DNA of 11,594 nt, from assembly GCA_036752825.1 (NCBI GenBank), contig DAIORV010000071.1, positions 1 to 11,594 on the forward strand, read 5' to 3'. Origin of the DNA: UBA5177 sp002413265. Its GTDB lineage: Bacteria; Chloroflexota; UBA5177. Made by a program: the position numbers and the translations under genes. Shown here piece after piece: positions 1 through 5,719 of this stretch (position 1 is its first letter; each line of letters opens with the position of its first letter). The notes under the pieces were generated by a model. That model was not told the DNA's origin and did not search any database. It saw nothing but the letters and a program-made list of their open reading frames with translations.

Positions 1-869
1 ATGGGCAGCGGCGTGCTGGTCGCCGTTGCCGCCCCGACCGTCGTCGCGGTAGGCGATGGCGTCGAAGTCGCCGTACCGGTTGCAGTTGAGGTCACCGGGG
101 TAAGCGTTCCAGTTGCGGTCGCCGTCGGCGTGTTCGTCGGTGTGTTCGTCGGCGTATTCGTCGGCGTGCTGGTAGCAGTCGGGGCCGTAGTGGTCGTGGT
201 TGGCGTATTCAAAGGCGCCGGGCCCAGCGGGGTAAAGATCGTGTTGTCGTAGCTGTAATAGGCTTGGTACACGGTCCCCGTCTTCGCCAATCGGAGGTAG
301 ACAGTTGGTTGGAACAGTCCGGTCTCGGTGACCCTGTTCACAACATCATTCGTGCTTCCGTCTTCCTGCCGGAACTCGATCTGAGTTGTACCGTCAGGCA
401 TGAGGATTCGGTCGAGCGCGATGAAATGGTCATCATCCTGATACACGAGGATTCCTGCACTCTGTCCCAGCGGAGTGACAGGCCCCGTCGTCAGGCCCGG
501 GAAGTTGACGCTCGTGGTTGCCACATAGTCGTTGGCCGGGCCGACCGGCTGCACCACGAGGTTCCGTGCGTTGTTGGAGCTATTGTTGGCGCCACCAACC
601 AGCGAACCAAACTGGGTCATGATCCGGAGATATCCGGCCCTCTGCGTGTTCAAGCTCCAGGTCGTCGGGCTCTGTACGTCCGGACAGGTTCCGGTCGTCA
701 GCTGGCCACATTTCAACACAAATGGCGCAGTAAAGGTGCTGGCGTTGAACTCGTCTCCCTGCGGCGCGATGTTCGTCGTCTGCGCAAAACCGGTCAGAAC
801 GCCATCTGCGTTCATCGCCGGAATCGCCGCAACGAAACCGAGGAGCAACGCGGACACTAATCGTCGCAT
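1..869 (-). CDS. Secreted concanavalin A-like (DUF1349 / GH43_C2-like) protein with Thr/Pro-rich linker, 3'-partial
   Basis: Read from ATG at 869 this frame stays open for 289 codons and runs off the window edge, so the C-terminus is missing. An AGGAGG-type site at 879-883 lies 9 nt before this ATG; a second in-frame ATG at 875 is too close to it. Residues 4-18 are a hydrophobic signal peptide, with likely cleavage near Ala18-Ala21. Residues about 38-215 begin DEFN and contain AGYLRIMTQFG, NLVVQP, ATTSVNF, AGILVYQDDD and VYLRLAKTG, the strand pattern of concanavalin A-like domains found at the end of beta-xylosidases and in DUF1349 proteins. These normally bind or process glycans outside the cell; no catalytic residue pair is evident. 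Residues about 221-289 are almost only Thr, Pro, Ala and Ser with TPTN repeats, a linker style common in Chloroflexota exported proteins. What follows the linker is unknown. Confidence 0.8.
   Translation of the reverse strand, partial: MRRLVSALLLGFVAAIPAMNADGVLTGFAQTTNIAPQGDEFNASTFTAPFVLKCGQLTTGTCPDVQSPTTWSLNTQRAGYLRIMTQFGSLVGGANNSSNNARNLVVQPVGPANDYVATTSVNFPGLTTGPVTPLGQSAGILVYQDDDHFIALDRILMPDGTTQIEFRQEDGSTNDVVNRVTETGLFQPTVYLRLAKTGTVYQAYYSYDNTIFTPLGPAPLNTPTTTTTAPTATSTPTNTPTNTPTNTPTATATGTLTPVTSTATGTATSTPSPTATTVGAATATSTPLP
124..171 (-). repeat. 12-bp tandem repeat encoding the TPTN linker units
   Basis: Four consecutive 12-nt units (plus-strand form GTCGGCGTGTTC with small variations) start at 124, 136, 148 and 160. 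Read on the minus strand they encode Thr-Pro-Thr-Asn-type units of the Thr/Pro linker. The plus-strand reading of the same bases, rich in Val and Gly, is an artefact. Confidence 0.8.
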
Positions 870-1064
870 AGTCATCTTCCTCCATTGGGGATCGCTTGGA
901 GAGGATTGCCTCTCCGTGAGATGTCAAGCAAATCTCGTACCATGGTCACATCCTGAGCCCCGATTCGAGCCACTTACCCAGCATGGTTCATACAATATTC
1001 ATGAAGGCTCGAATCTGTGCGAAGCCGTGATTTTCCCCACCACACCTGAGCACGAAGGCACAAA
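870..1064. promoter_or_regulatory. Divergent intergenic region with 10-bp inverted repeat
   Basis: This 195-nt spacer separates two genes that start on opposite strands. It holds a perfect 10-bp inverted repeat, GATTCGAGCC at 962-971 and GGCTCGAATC at 1006-1015, with a 34-nt A+T-richer centre containing the palindrome TTCATGAA (999-1006 area) and a -10-like TACAAT at 991-996 pointing towards the hydrolase. No convincing -35 box was found. The repeat could be a regulator binding site serving both promoters or an RNA stem; the sequence does not decide. Confidence 0.45.
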
Positions 1065-2276
1065 ATGGCAGCCGATGCCGAAAACAGCCACCTCACCTGC
1101 CTGGTGACCATTCACGGAATCGGGTTCCAGCAGCCGCCACTCAAAGACGGAACTCCCGGCTACGCCGATGCCCTCCACCAGCATCTGCGCGGTTACCTCG
1201 ATGAAAGCGTGCTCGGCAACGACCCCGGTCGTACGACCCCTGGTCCCGTTTACGTGCAGAGCCACTGGCCACCCGAATCCCAAGATTTCGAGGCGGGGCC
1301 GGCACGGCTGGGGACCTGGGATGACGTCGAGCGCCGCCGCATCAAGCCGAATCCGCCCGCACTGGTGAATGGAAACTCTCGGATCGCTCACGTGGCGCTG
1401 GTCTACTCGCACCTTGAAGACCATGGCTTCCACCTCGGCTCGGCGTTTGAGGCTGCGACCCGAGCCACCCTGTCGGTCGCAAACTACACCACGCTGCCGT
1501 CACTGATTCGAATGGGCGTGGTGGATGCGGTAGGCGCTTTTCGGCACCACGATCGAGCCGCGGCCGAGATCACCCCCAGCCTGTATGTCAGGCAGCGACT
1601 TCACGACACGCTGGGAGACGCGGAAACTCCGGCCCAACCTGCTGCCACGGGTGCGGCACCGGACATCCGGCACAACCCGAGCGGCATGTTCGCCGTCGTC
1701 AAGCAGCTGGAGGACGACGTCACTACCTACGTCTGCCGTAACGATTTGCGGGAGCGAGTGAAGAGCTTCGTACAGGAGGCCTTGCTGCGCATTGCTTGCC
1801 GGCCGGATGTCGACTCGATCATCGTCAACTCGCACAGCCAGGGTACGGTTGCGAGCTTCGACGTGCTTCAGCATCTCCCTCCATTCGCGGCGCAGCAGGT
1901 CAGCTGGCTCATTACTTCCGGCAGTCCTTTAAGGAAGTACGCGGATCTCTTCTACTGGGGCTATGAAGCCGGTAGCGTCCGCTTGGTGAAGCGATGGACC
2001 AACTTCTGGGACGAGAAGGATCCGGTGGCGGATCCTCTGGCGCCACCATCCCACTGGCACCGGGGAGACGCCCTTCCTCCGTTGGAGGAGCAAACCGGCA
2101 TGTTCCAGGCGGTCGATCCGGACACCGCGACGCTGGTTCACGTTCCCATCACCGATGTACAGGTCGACAATCTTGCTCACAGTGCCGGAGGAGGCCTGCA
2201 GGCTCACAATTACTGGGACAATGACCAGGAGTTCGTACAGCCTCTCGCTCGAGTCCTCGAGGGTCGCATGACTTGA
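1065..2276 (+). CDS. Alpha/beta-hydrolase (lipase/esterase-like)
   Basis: A 403-residue cytoplasmic protein with no signal peptide. The N-terminal strand VTIHGIG (residues 14-20) is the usual HG oxyanion-hole motif of alpha/beta hydrolases. NSHSQGT (255-261) is a nucleophile elbow with Ser258 as nucleophile. TSGSPL at 284-289, then the WTNFWDEKDPVADP segment (Asp319 or Asp323 as acid) and His372 or His381 near the C-terminus complete a plausible triad. The arrangement resembles uncharacterised bacterial lipase-like proteins; the substrate cannot be told. The ATG has a GAAGG site 6 nt upstream. Its stop overlaps the TTG start of the next gene (TTGA, 2273-2276), so the two are probably translated from one mRNA and may work together at the membrane. 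Confidence 0.8.
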   Translation: MAADAENSHLTCLVTIHGIGFQQPPLKDGTPGYADALHQHLRGYLDESVLGNDPGRTTPGPVYVQSHWPPESQDFEAGPARLGTWDDVERRRIKPNPPALVNGNSRIAHVALVYSHLEDHGFHLGSAFEAATRATLSVANYTTLPSLIRMGVVDAVGAFRHHDRAAAEITPSLYVRQRLHDTLGDAETPAQPAATGAAPDIRHNPSGMFAVVKQLEDDVTTYVCRNDLRERVKSFVQEALLRIACRPDVDSIIVNSHSQGTVASFDVLQHLPPFAAQQVSWLITSGSPLRKYADLFYWGYEAGSVRLVKRWTNFWDEKDPVADPLAPPSHWHRGDALPPLEEQTGMFQAVDPDTATLVHVPITDVQVDNLAHSAGGGLQAHNYWDNDQEFVQPLARVLEGRMT

Positions 2277-2787
2277 CGGTGGAAGTGTTTCAAGCTCCGA
2301 GGCACATGAGCCGCAGTTTCCTAGCGATCGTTTTCCTGCTAGTGACGGGAACATGTGCGCTTGCCATCACCGGCTTGTTCGTGCCGAGCGAGATCTCGGC
2401 GGAATGGGCCCTGCGCGGGCCGGGCATGCCGTATCACTTTCAGTTCTGGCGGGTGGTCGTGCTGTTCGTGGCAGGCGGCGCCCTCGCCTACGCACTCGCC
2501 CAGGCTGCTGCGGCTATCGAGGAGGGAGCTCGGGCACGGCGGACGCAATTTCTGGCCGCGTCATTTTTTGGCTCCTTCGCGGTTTTCCTCTTCGGACAAT
2601 ACATCGAGCAGAACGTCTCCCAGTGTTTCAACCAGGTGGAGAGTTGTCCGTTTCCTCTGGCGGGCCCCAAGCATTACTCCAAGACACGCAAGTCTTCATC
2701 TTCTGTCTGGGCTGGATCCTCTTCGTGTGCTTTGCCATCGCGCTGGTCGATTTCCTGCTTCATCCTCCGCCTCGCCTGCCTGCATAG
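2273..2787 (+). pseudogene. Four-helix membrane protein, interrupted by a -1 frameshift
   Basis: The first part reads in the frame of TTG 2273 (or ATG 2306) and gives three hydrophobic helices: SFLAIVFLLVTGTCALAITG, FWRVVVLFVAGGALAYAL and FLAASFFGSFAVFLFGQYI. After about 2665-2690 this frame turns into Ser/Arg-rich nonsense, while the -1 frame takes over with VFIFCLGWILFVCFAIALV, a clear fourth helix, then ends PPPRLPA at TAG 2785-2787. The complete protein would be about 171 residues. The string GGGCCCC at 2662-2668 sits in zero frame as G-GGC-CCC, both an indel-prone run and the form of a -1 slippery heptamer. A sequencing error, a real mutation or programmed slippage are all possible; I favour an indel. 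TTG 2273 is chosen because it overlaps the hydrolase stop and has GAGGG 9 nt upstream. No family recognised. Confidence 0.65.
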
Positions 2788-3032
2788 CTCACGAGAGAAC
2801 TGGCCGTATGCCAGTCCCTCGGATTGGCGAGGTCCCTGGACCTCGTGGCTGGCTGACAATTTGCCACCAAGGTATTCGGCCCGACGAGCCCACCGCGGCC
2901 CAACGGGCGTGGGGATCGCCCCGAGTGGGGATCCGCTTTGGGTCCCGGTGCTCCCGCGTGGGACGCGCGCGGGCCGCTCCCTACGAGCCCACCTACCTCA
3001 CTCTTCTCCTCGACCCGGCCCATGGTGAAGAC
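2788..3032. other. Gene-poor spacer with hairpins and short direct repeats
   Basis: About 245 nt with no convincing gene; all frames give Arg/Pro/Ser-rich translations. It contains a perfect 18-nt palindrome at 2828-2845 (CGAGGTCC-CT-GGACCTCG) preceded at 2817-2821 by another CCTCG that could pair with the same CGAGG, so two alternative stems exist. There is no following T-run, so it is not a standard terminator. A 9-bp direct repeat GTGGGGATC occurs at 2909-2917 and 2925-2933. Confidence 0.5.
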
Positions 3033-3041
3033 TGATACGAT
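3033..3041 (+). promoter_or_regulatory. Extended -10 promoter TGATACGAT
   Basis: TG-A-TACGAT matches an extended -10 element, followed after 6 nt (3042-3047) by ATG at 3048. That spacing puts transcription start at or next to the ATG, the pattern of leaderless mRNAs. No clear -35 box. The same TGATACGAT-n-CGAC-n-ATG arrangement recurs at 6105-6121. Confidence 0.5.
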
Positions 3042-3047
3042 TCGACC

Positions 3048-3089
3048 ATGAACGTATTCGGGCGTACAACCCCTGCCCGAGCAGCCTGA
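3048..3089 (+). CDS. Possible leaderless 13-residue leader ORF (MNVFGRTTPARAA)
   Basis: ATG 3048 lies 6 nt after a TACGAT -10 box and is followed by 12 more codons and TGA at 3087-3089. The final A of that TGA is the first base of the CHAD ATG (TGATG). Reading this short ORF would bring ribosomes straight to the CHAD start, which has no good Shine-Dalgarno site of its own. The peptide resembles nothing known; the support is promoter spacing and the overlap only. Confidence 0.35.
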   Translation: MNVFGRTTPARAA

Positions 3090-3565
3090 TGGTTCGCGCC
3101 AGGGAGGTCCCCGGTCTCAGCTGCGATGACAGCTTCCGGCAGGCCGCGGGCAAAATCTTGTGGACCCGCTTCGACGAGATGATGTCCTTTCGGGCCGAGG
3201 CGCTCAAGGGCAAGGACATCGAAGGCGTCCATGACATGCGAGTGGCTTCTCGCCGCCTCAGGGCCGCCCTGGAAATCTTCCGGGACGTCTTCTCGCGGAA
3301 ACAGTATCGAGAGCTCAGGGCAGAGATCAAGCTCGTGGCCGATGCGCTGGGAGAGGTGCGCGACCTGGACGTGCTTCAGGAGCGTCTCGAACGCGATCGG
3401 CGCGACCGCCCTCGCTCGCAACAGCTGGTGCTGAAGGCCATGCTGGAGGATTTGCGCCAGGACCGGCAGGGAGCCAGAGAAAATCTCAAGCTAACGCTGA
3501 CGCAAGCCGAAGAGAGTGGCCTGCCGAGGCGCTTCCTGGGCGCGGTTGCCCTGGAGACCTCGTGA
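3089..3565 (+). CDS. CHAD domain, N-terminal half (first four-helix bundle)
   Basis: A 158-residue basic, all-helical protein. VHDMRVASRRLR (residues 47-58) is the hallmark CHAD motif whose His and Arg side chains line the polyphosphate-binding groove, and LGEVRDLDVL (87-96) is the second conserved CHAD segment. CHAD proteins bind inorganic polyphosphate (established for the family). A whole CHAD domain has two such bundles in one chain; this ORF ends at TGA 3563-3565 after the first. The next ORF, beginning on the same bases in the -1 frame, carries the second. The ATG 3089 overlaps the stop of a 13-codon ORF, suggesting coupled translation. Confidence 0.8.
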   Translation: MVRAREVPGLSCDDSFRQAAGKILWTRFDEMMSFRAEALKGKDIEGVHDMRVASRRLRAALEIFRDVFSRKQYRELRAEIKLVADALGEVRDLDVLQERLERDRRDRPRSQQLVLKAMLEDLRQDRQGARENLKLTLTQAEESGLPRRFLGAVALETS

Positions 3566-4158
3566 TGGCGGGTGCGGCACGCATCCCCAACATCAAGCCC
3601 AAACAGACCTTCCGTGAGAACGGTGCCCGCGTCATCGAAGCGCGGCTGGCGGAATTCCTCTCCTGGCGGTCGGCCATCGGCGACCCTTCGCAAGTGGTCG
3701 ACCTGCACAACATGCGTATTGCAGCCAAGCGGTTGCGCTACGCGCTTGAGCTGTTCGTGCTCTGCTTTCCCGACCTTAAGGAGACACTCAACGTCCTGAC
3801 CGATATTCAGGAGAGCCTGGGCACCATTCACGACCTCGATGTACTGGCCGACATGCTTCGGCAACGTCTCCAGGCGCTCGATGTCCGAGTCCATGAGGAT
3901 GCTGTTGAGGTCATGGCAGCGGCGGAGACGAGGGCTGAGCGGAGCAATCGCCTGCGTGCCGTGCTGAACGCCAGCGCCCGAGACCGGCAACGCCTTGGGC
4001 TCATCGGCCTGCTCGGTGAGAAAGTGTCGGAGCGCCAAACGTGCTATGAGGAGTTCCGACTCCGTTGGGAAGGCCCAGGTTTGGACCTGCTGGCCGAGAC
4101 AATACGCAGCGCCACATCGTCGACCGCACGTGACAACGATAGCCAACCCGCCATCTGA
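3565..4158 (+). CDS. CHAD domain, C-terminal half (second four-helix bundle)
   Basis: A 197-residue protein counted from ATG 3565; GTG 3562 is an alternative. LHNMRIAAKRLRYALELF (47-64) is the second CHAD His/Arg helix and LGTIHDLDVL (85-94) follows at the expected distance. The start shares one base with the upstream stop (TGATG), and GGAG at 3553-3556 sits 8 nt before it, so ribosome restart is plausible. Neither half looks degenerate, and the break falls in the linker between bundles. Together the two ORFs make one ordinary CHAD protein of about 355 residues. They could be a natural two-chain CHAD, or one gene with a single-base indel; I cannot tell which. Confidence 0.8.
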   Translation: MAGAARIPNIKPKQTFRENGARVIEARLAEFLSWRSAIGDPSQVVDLHNMRIAAKRLRYALELFVLCFPDLKETLNVLTDIQESLGTIHDLDVLADMLRQRLQALDVRVHEDAVEVMAAAETRAERSNRLRAVLNASARDRQRLGLIGLLGEKVSERQTCYEEFRLRWEGPGLDLLAETIRSATSSTARDNDSQPAI

Positions 4159-4280
4159 GTCACACGGCACAGCCCCGCGCCAAACGGAATGTTTACGAAA
4201 CGTTCGCGCTTCCGCAACACGGCTGTAACTCGCCCTCTCTATGCTGAAGTCAAGCAGAGGCTCACCCTAGGAGGAAAACG
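4159..4280 (+). promoter_or_regulatory. PHP gene upstream region: 19-bp dyad, -10 box, strong RBS
   Basis: GAATGTTT-ACG-AAACGTTC at 4187-4205 is a palindrome with one mismatch per 8-bp arm, shaped like a dimeric repressor or activator site. It is flanked by ACAGCC (4169-4174) and GGCTGT (4221-4226), a second inverted pair. A -10-like TATGCT lies at 4240-4245; no clear -35. AGGAGG at 4269-4274, 6 nt before GTG 4281, fixes the start of the PHP gene. Confidence 0.45.
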
Positions 4281-4961
4281 GTGCTTGCAGACCTGCACAG
4301 TCACACCACTTTGAGTGACGGAAGTTTGTCGTTCGAGGAGCTGGTCAGCGCGGCCGAACGAAACGACTACGATGTGCTGGCCATCACCGACCACGTGGAT
4401 CCGACCACCGACCACCGTGAGGTTGCAGTAACCGTGCGGGCCGAGGTCGATCGGCTGAGTCCCGACACGAGCGTGCGCCTGCTGGCAGGAGTGGAGATTA
4501 CCGACTTCGAACCCGCCGTGATGGATCGCATTGCCCGCGAGGTTCGCGGGGCCGGAGCACAGATGGTCGTGGCGCACGGTGAGTGCCTCATGCTCGACGT
4601 GTATTCGGGTACCAACGCTGCCGCGGTACGCTCCCGGAACATCGACATCCTCGCCCACCCGGGACTGTTGACTCGGGCGGACGCATTCATGGCCGCACGC
4701 AACGGCGTGTTTCTCGAGCTGTCAGCGCTGGTGCACGCATCATATGCCAACGGGCATGTCTTCCACGTCGCTCAGCAGGCAGGTGCTCCAATAGTCGTCA
4801 ACTCCGACGCCCATGCACGAGATCACCTGCTCACTCCACGGAAGGTAGCCGCGGTCATCGTGGGAGCCGGCGGCACAACCGCCGACGTCCAACGAGTCGT
4901 GGATCAGGCGCCATCCGCGCTTGCCCGACACGCTTTGAAGGCGCTGGCCGCGGTTTCGTAA
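4281..4961 (+). CDS. PHP-family phosphoesterase (histidinol-phosphatase-like)
   Basis: A 226-residue metal-dependent hydrolase of the polymerase-and-histidinol-phosphatase family. Metal ligands are visible in order: DLHSHT (His6, His8), Asp13, ITDH (Asp37, His38), VEIT (Glu72), VAHGE (His99), DILAHPG (His126) and NSDAH (Asp176, His178). The blocks GTNAAA, DILAHPGLLT, LELSA and NGHV resemble the group annotated as histidinol-phosphate phosphatase domain proteins, common in archaea and Chloroflexota. The likely reaction is removal of phosphate from a small phosphorylated metabolite; no histidine-pathway genes lie nearby, so L-histidinol phosphate as substrate is unproven. GTG start with an ideal AGGAGG site 6 nt upstream. 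It appears to have its own promoter. Confidence 0.85.
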   Translation: MLADLHSHTTLSDGSLSFEELVSAAERNDYDVLAITDHVDPTTDHREVAVTVRAEVDRLSPDTSVRLLAGVEITDFEPAVMDRIAREVRGAGAQMVVAHGECLMLDVYSGTNAAAVRSRNIDILAHPGLLTRADAFMAARNGVFLELSALVHASYANGHVFHVAQQAGAPIVVNSDAHARDHLLTPRKVAAVIVGAGGTTADVQRVVDQAPSALARHALKALAAVS

Positions 4962-4974
4962 ATGGCCGCCAGCG

Positions 4975-5295
4975 ATGGACGTGCCGTCGCAGCCGCTAAC
5001 GAAAGCCAGATCGCCATTTGCCACCGGGACGCATCTAACTCGAGCCGTCGCCGCGCTTGGGGTAGGAACGACGTATCTCCTGACGGACCGACTGCTGTTG
5101 GTGGGCTTCCTCGTGGCCGGCCTGACATTGCACCTCCAAGACGCACTCAAACCAAAAAGCGGTGCCTCTCTATATAAGGAGGCGAATCTGCGTTTCGTTT
5201 CGAAGCAATGGCTCGCGTTCACAGGTGGCGCTCTCCCGAACTCGTCCTTGCCCCGGCTGTGCCGTTGCCTTTTTTCTGTCAAAACGGCAAAATGA
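4975..5295 (+). CDS. Doubtful small membrane protein
   Basis: A 106-codon frame with no recognised family fills most of the 338 nt between the PHP gene and the antitoxin. Its middle, AVAALGVGTTYLLTD and LLLVGFLVAGLTLHL, would form one long or two short membrane helices, and this stretch has more G/C at third codon positions than the competing frames. The N-terminal 20 and C-terminal 45 residues look unconstrained, and ATG 4975 has no ribosome site. The last part contains TATATAAGGAGG at 5171-5182. It could be a real small protein, a decayed gene or chance. Confidence 0.3.
   Translation: MDVPSQPLTKARSPFATGTHLTRAVAALGVGTTYLLTDRLLLVGFLVAGLTLHLQDALKPKSGASLYKEANLRFVSKQWLAFTGGALPNSSLPRLCRCLFSVKTAK
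5261..5293 (+). promoter_or_regulatory. Toxin-antitoxin promoter with dyad, leaderless start
   Basis: TTGCCT (5265-5270), a 17-nt spacer and CAAAAT (5288-5293) make a reasonable promoter. Six nt further lies GTG 5300, so the mRNA probably begins at the start codon, which fits the absence of a Shine-Dalgarno site. GCCGTT (5261-5266) and AACGGC (5283-5288) form an inverted repeat spanning the -35 and -10, a suitable operator for the ribbon-helix-helix domain encoded just downstream. Autoregulation is inferred. Confidence 0.45.
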
Positions 5296-5299
5296 GCGT

Positions 5300-5719
5300 G
5301 TGAAACGCAAAACGACGGTATACATCGACGACGAGCTGTTGCGGGCGGCGAAGGTGCGCGCAGCTGAGAGCGGCCGCAAGGAGTACGAGGTTTTCGAGCA
5401 GGCTCTGCGCGACTACCTGGCTCGCCAGGTCGTCCCGACGATGGAGACACTCAGACAACAGCGTGAGCACCTTCTCGGCATAGCCGAGAAGCACGGCGCG
5501 CGCAACGTTCGGGTCTTTGGTTCCGTCGCTCGCGGCGAGGCCCGTCCCGAGAGCGACGTCGACTTTGTTGTCGAGCTGGAAGCGGGGCGAAACATGCTCG
5601 ATTTGAGCGGGCTCATCCTCGATCTTCAGGACGCCCTGGGACGTGATGTGAACGTGGTGGAGATTACGGCGCCCTCACGGGCTGCAGAGCGCATCCAGCG
5701 CGAAGCCATTTCACTCTGA
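5300..5719 (+). CDS. MntA-like antitoxin: ribbon-helix-helix fused to MNT nucleotidyltransferase
   Basis: A 139-residue protein in two parts. Residues 2-41 (KRKTTVYIDDELLRAAKVRA, then a helix ending ALRDYL) look like a ribbon-helix-helix DNA-binding domain with its short strand TTVYI. Residues 66-137 are a minimal nucleotidyltransferase: GSVARGE at 74-80 and SDVDF at 85-89 (Asp86, Asp88). In the HEPN/MNT systems the MNT protein neutralises the HepT toxin by adding AMP to a tyrosine. At the usual third acidic position (VDLV in relatives) this protein reads VNVV with Asn118, so catalytic strength is uncertain. GTG 5300 is chosen because it begins the RHH domain exactly and lies 6 nt after a -10 box; upstream codons give no sensible protein. 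Its stop overlaps the toxin start. Confidence 0.8.
   Translation: MKRKTTVYIDDELLRAAKVRAAESGRKEYEVFEQALRDYLARQVVPTMETLRQQREHLLGIAEKHGARNVRVFGSVARGEARPESDVDFVVELEAGRNMLDLSGLILDLQDALGRDVNVVEITAPSRAAERIQREAISL

Noticed and set aside
124..171. CRISPR-like array
   Set aside because: The 12-bp units are contiguous without spacers and encode the TPTN linker.
1..252. Plus-strand Val/Gly-rich ORF of 83 residues
   Set aside because: It is the antisense reading of the Thr/Pro linker of the minus-strand secreted protein.
264..860. Plus-strand 198-residue ORF and overlapping 532-1107 ORF
   Set aside because: Arg/His-rich translations opposite a coherent concanavalin A-like gene; no domain and no ribosome site.
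580..927. Minus-strand 115-residue ORF
   Set aside because: Shifted frame of the secreted protein gene; the true frame has a signal peptide and conserved strands.
962..1015. tRNA gene suggested by the GGCTCGAATC string
   Set aside because: Resembles a T-arm only superficially; no acceptor, D or anticodon arms can be formed around it.
2828..2845. Rho-independent terminator after the membrane gene
   Set aside because: Perfect stem, but no T-run and only a 2-nt loop.
3376..4170. Minus-strand 264-residue ORF across the CHAD genes
   Set aside because: Antisense shadow: the plus strand encodes clear CHAD motifs in two frames.
4962..5177. Plus-strand 71-residue ORF starting right after the PHP stop
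   Set aside because: Arg-rich and motif-free; the competing frame from 4975 has a better hydrophobic core and third-position bias.
4740..5450. Minus-strand 236-residue ORF over PHP end and antitoxin
   Set aside because: Low-complexity Arg/Ser/Pro composition, no motif, and it overlaps two recognised genes.
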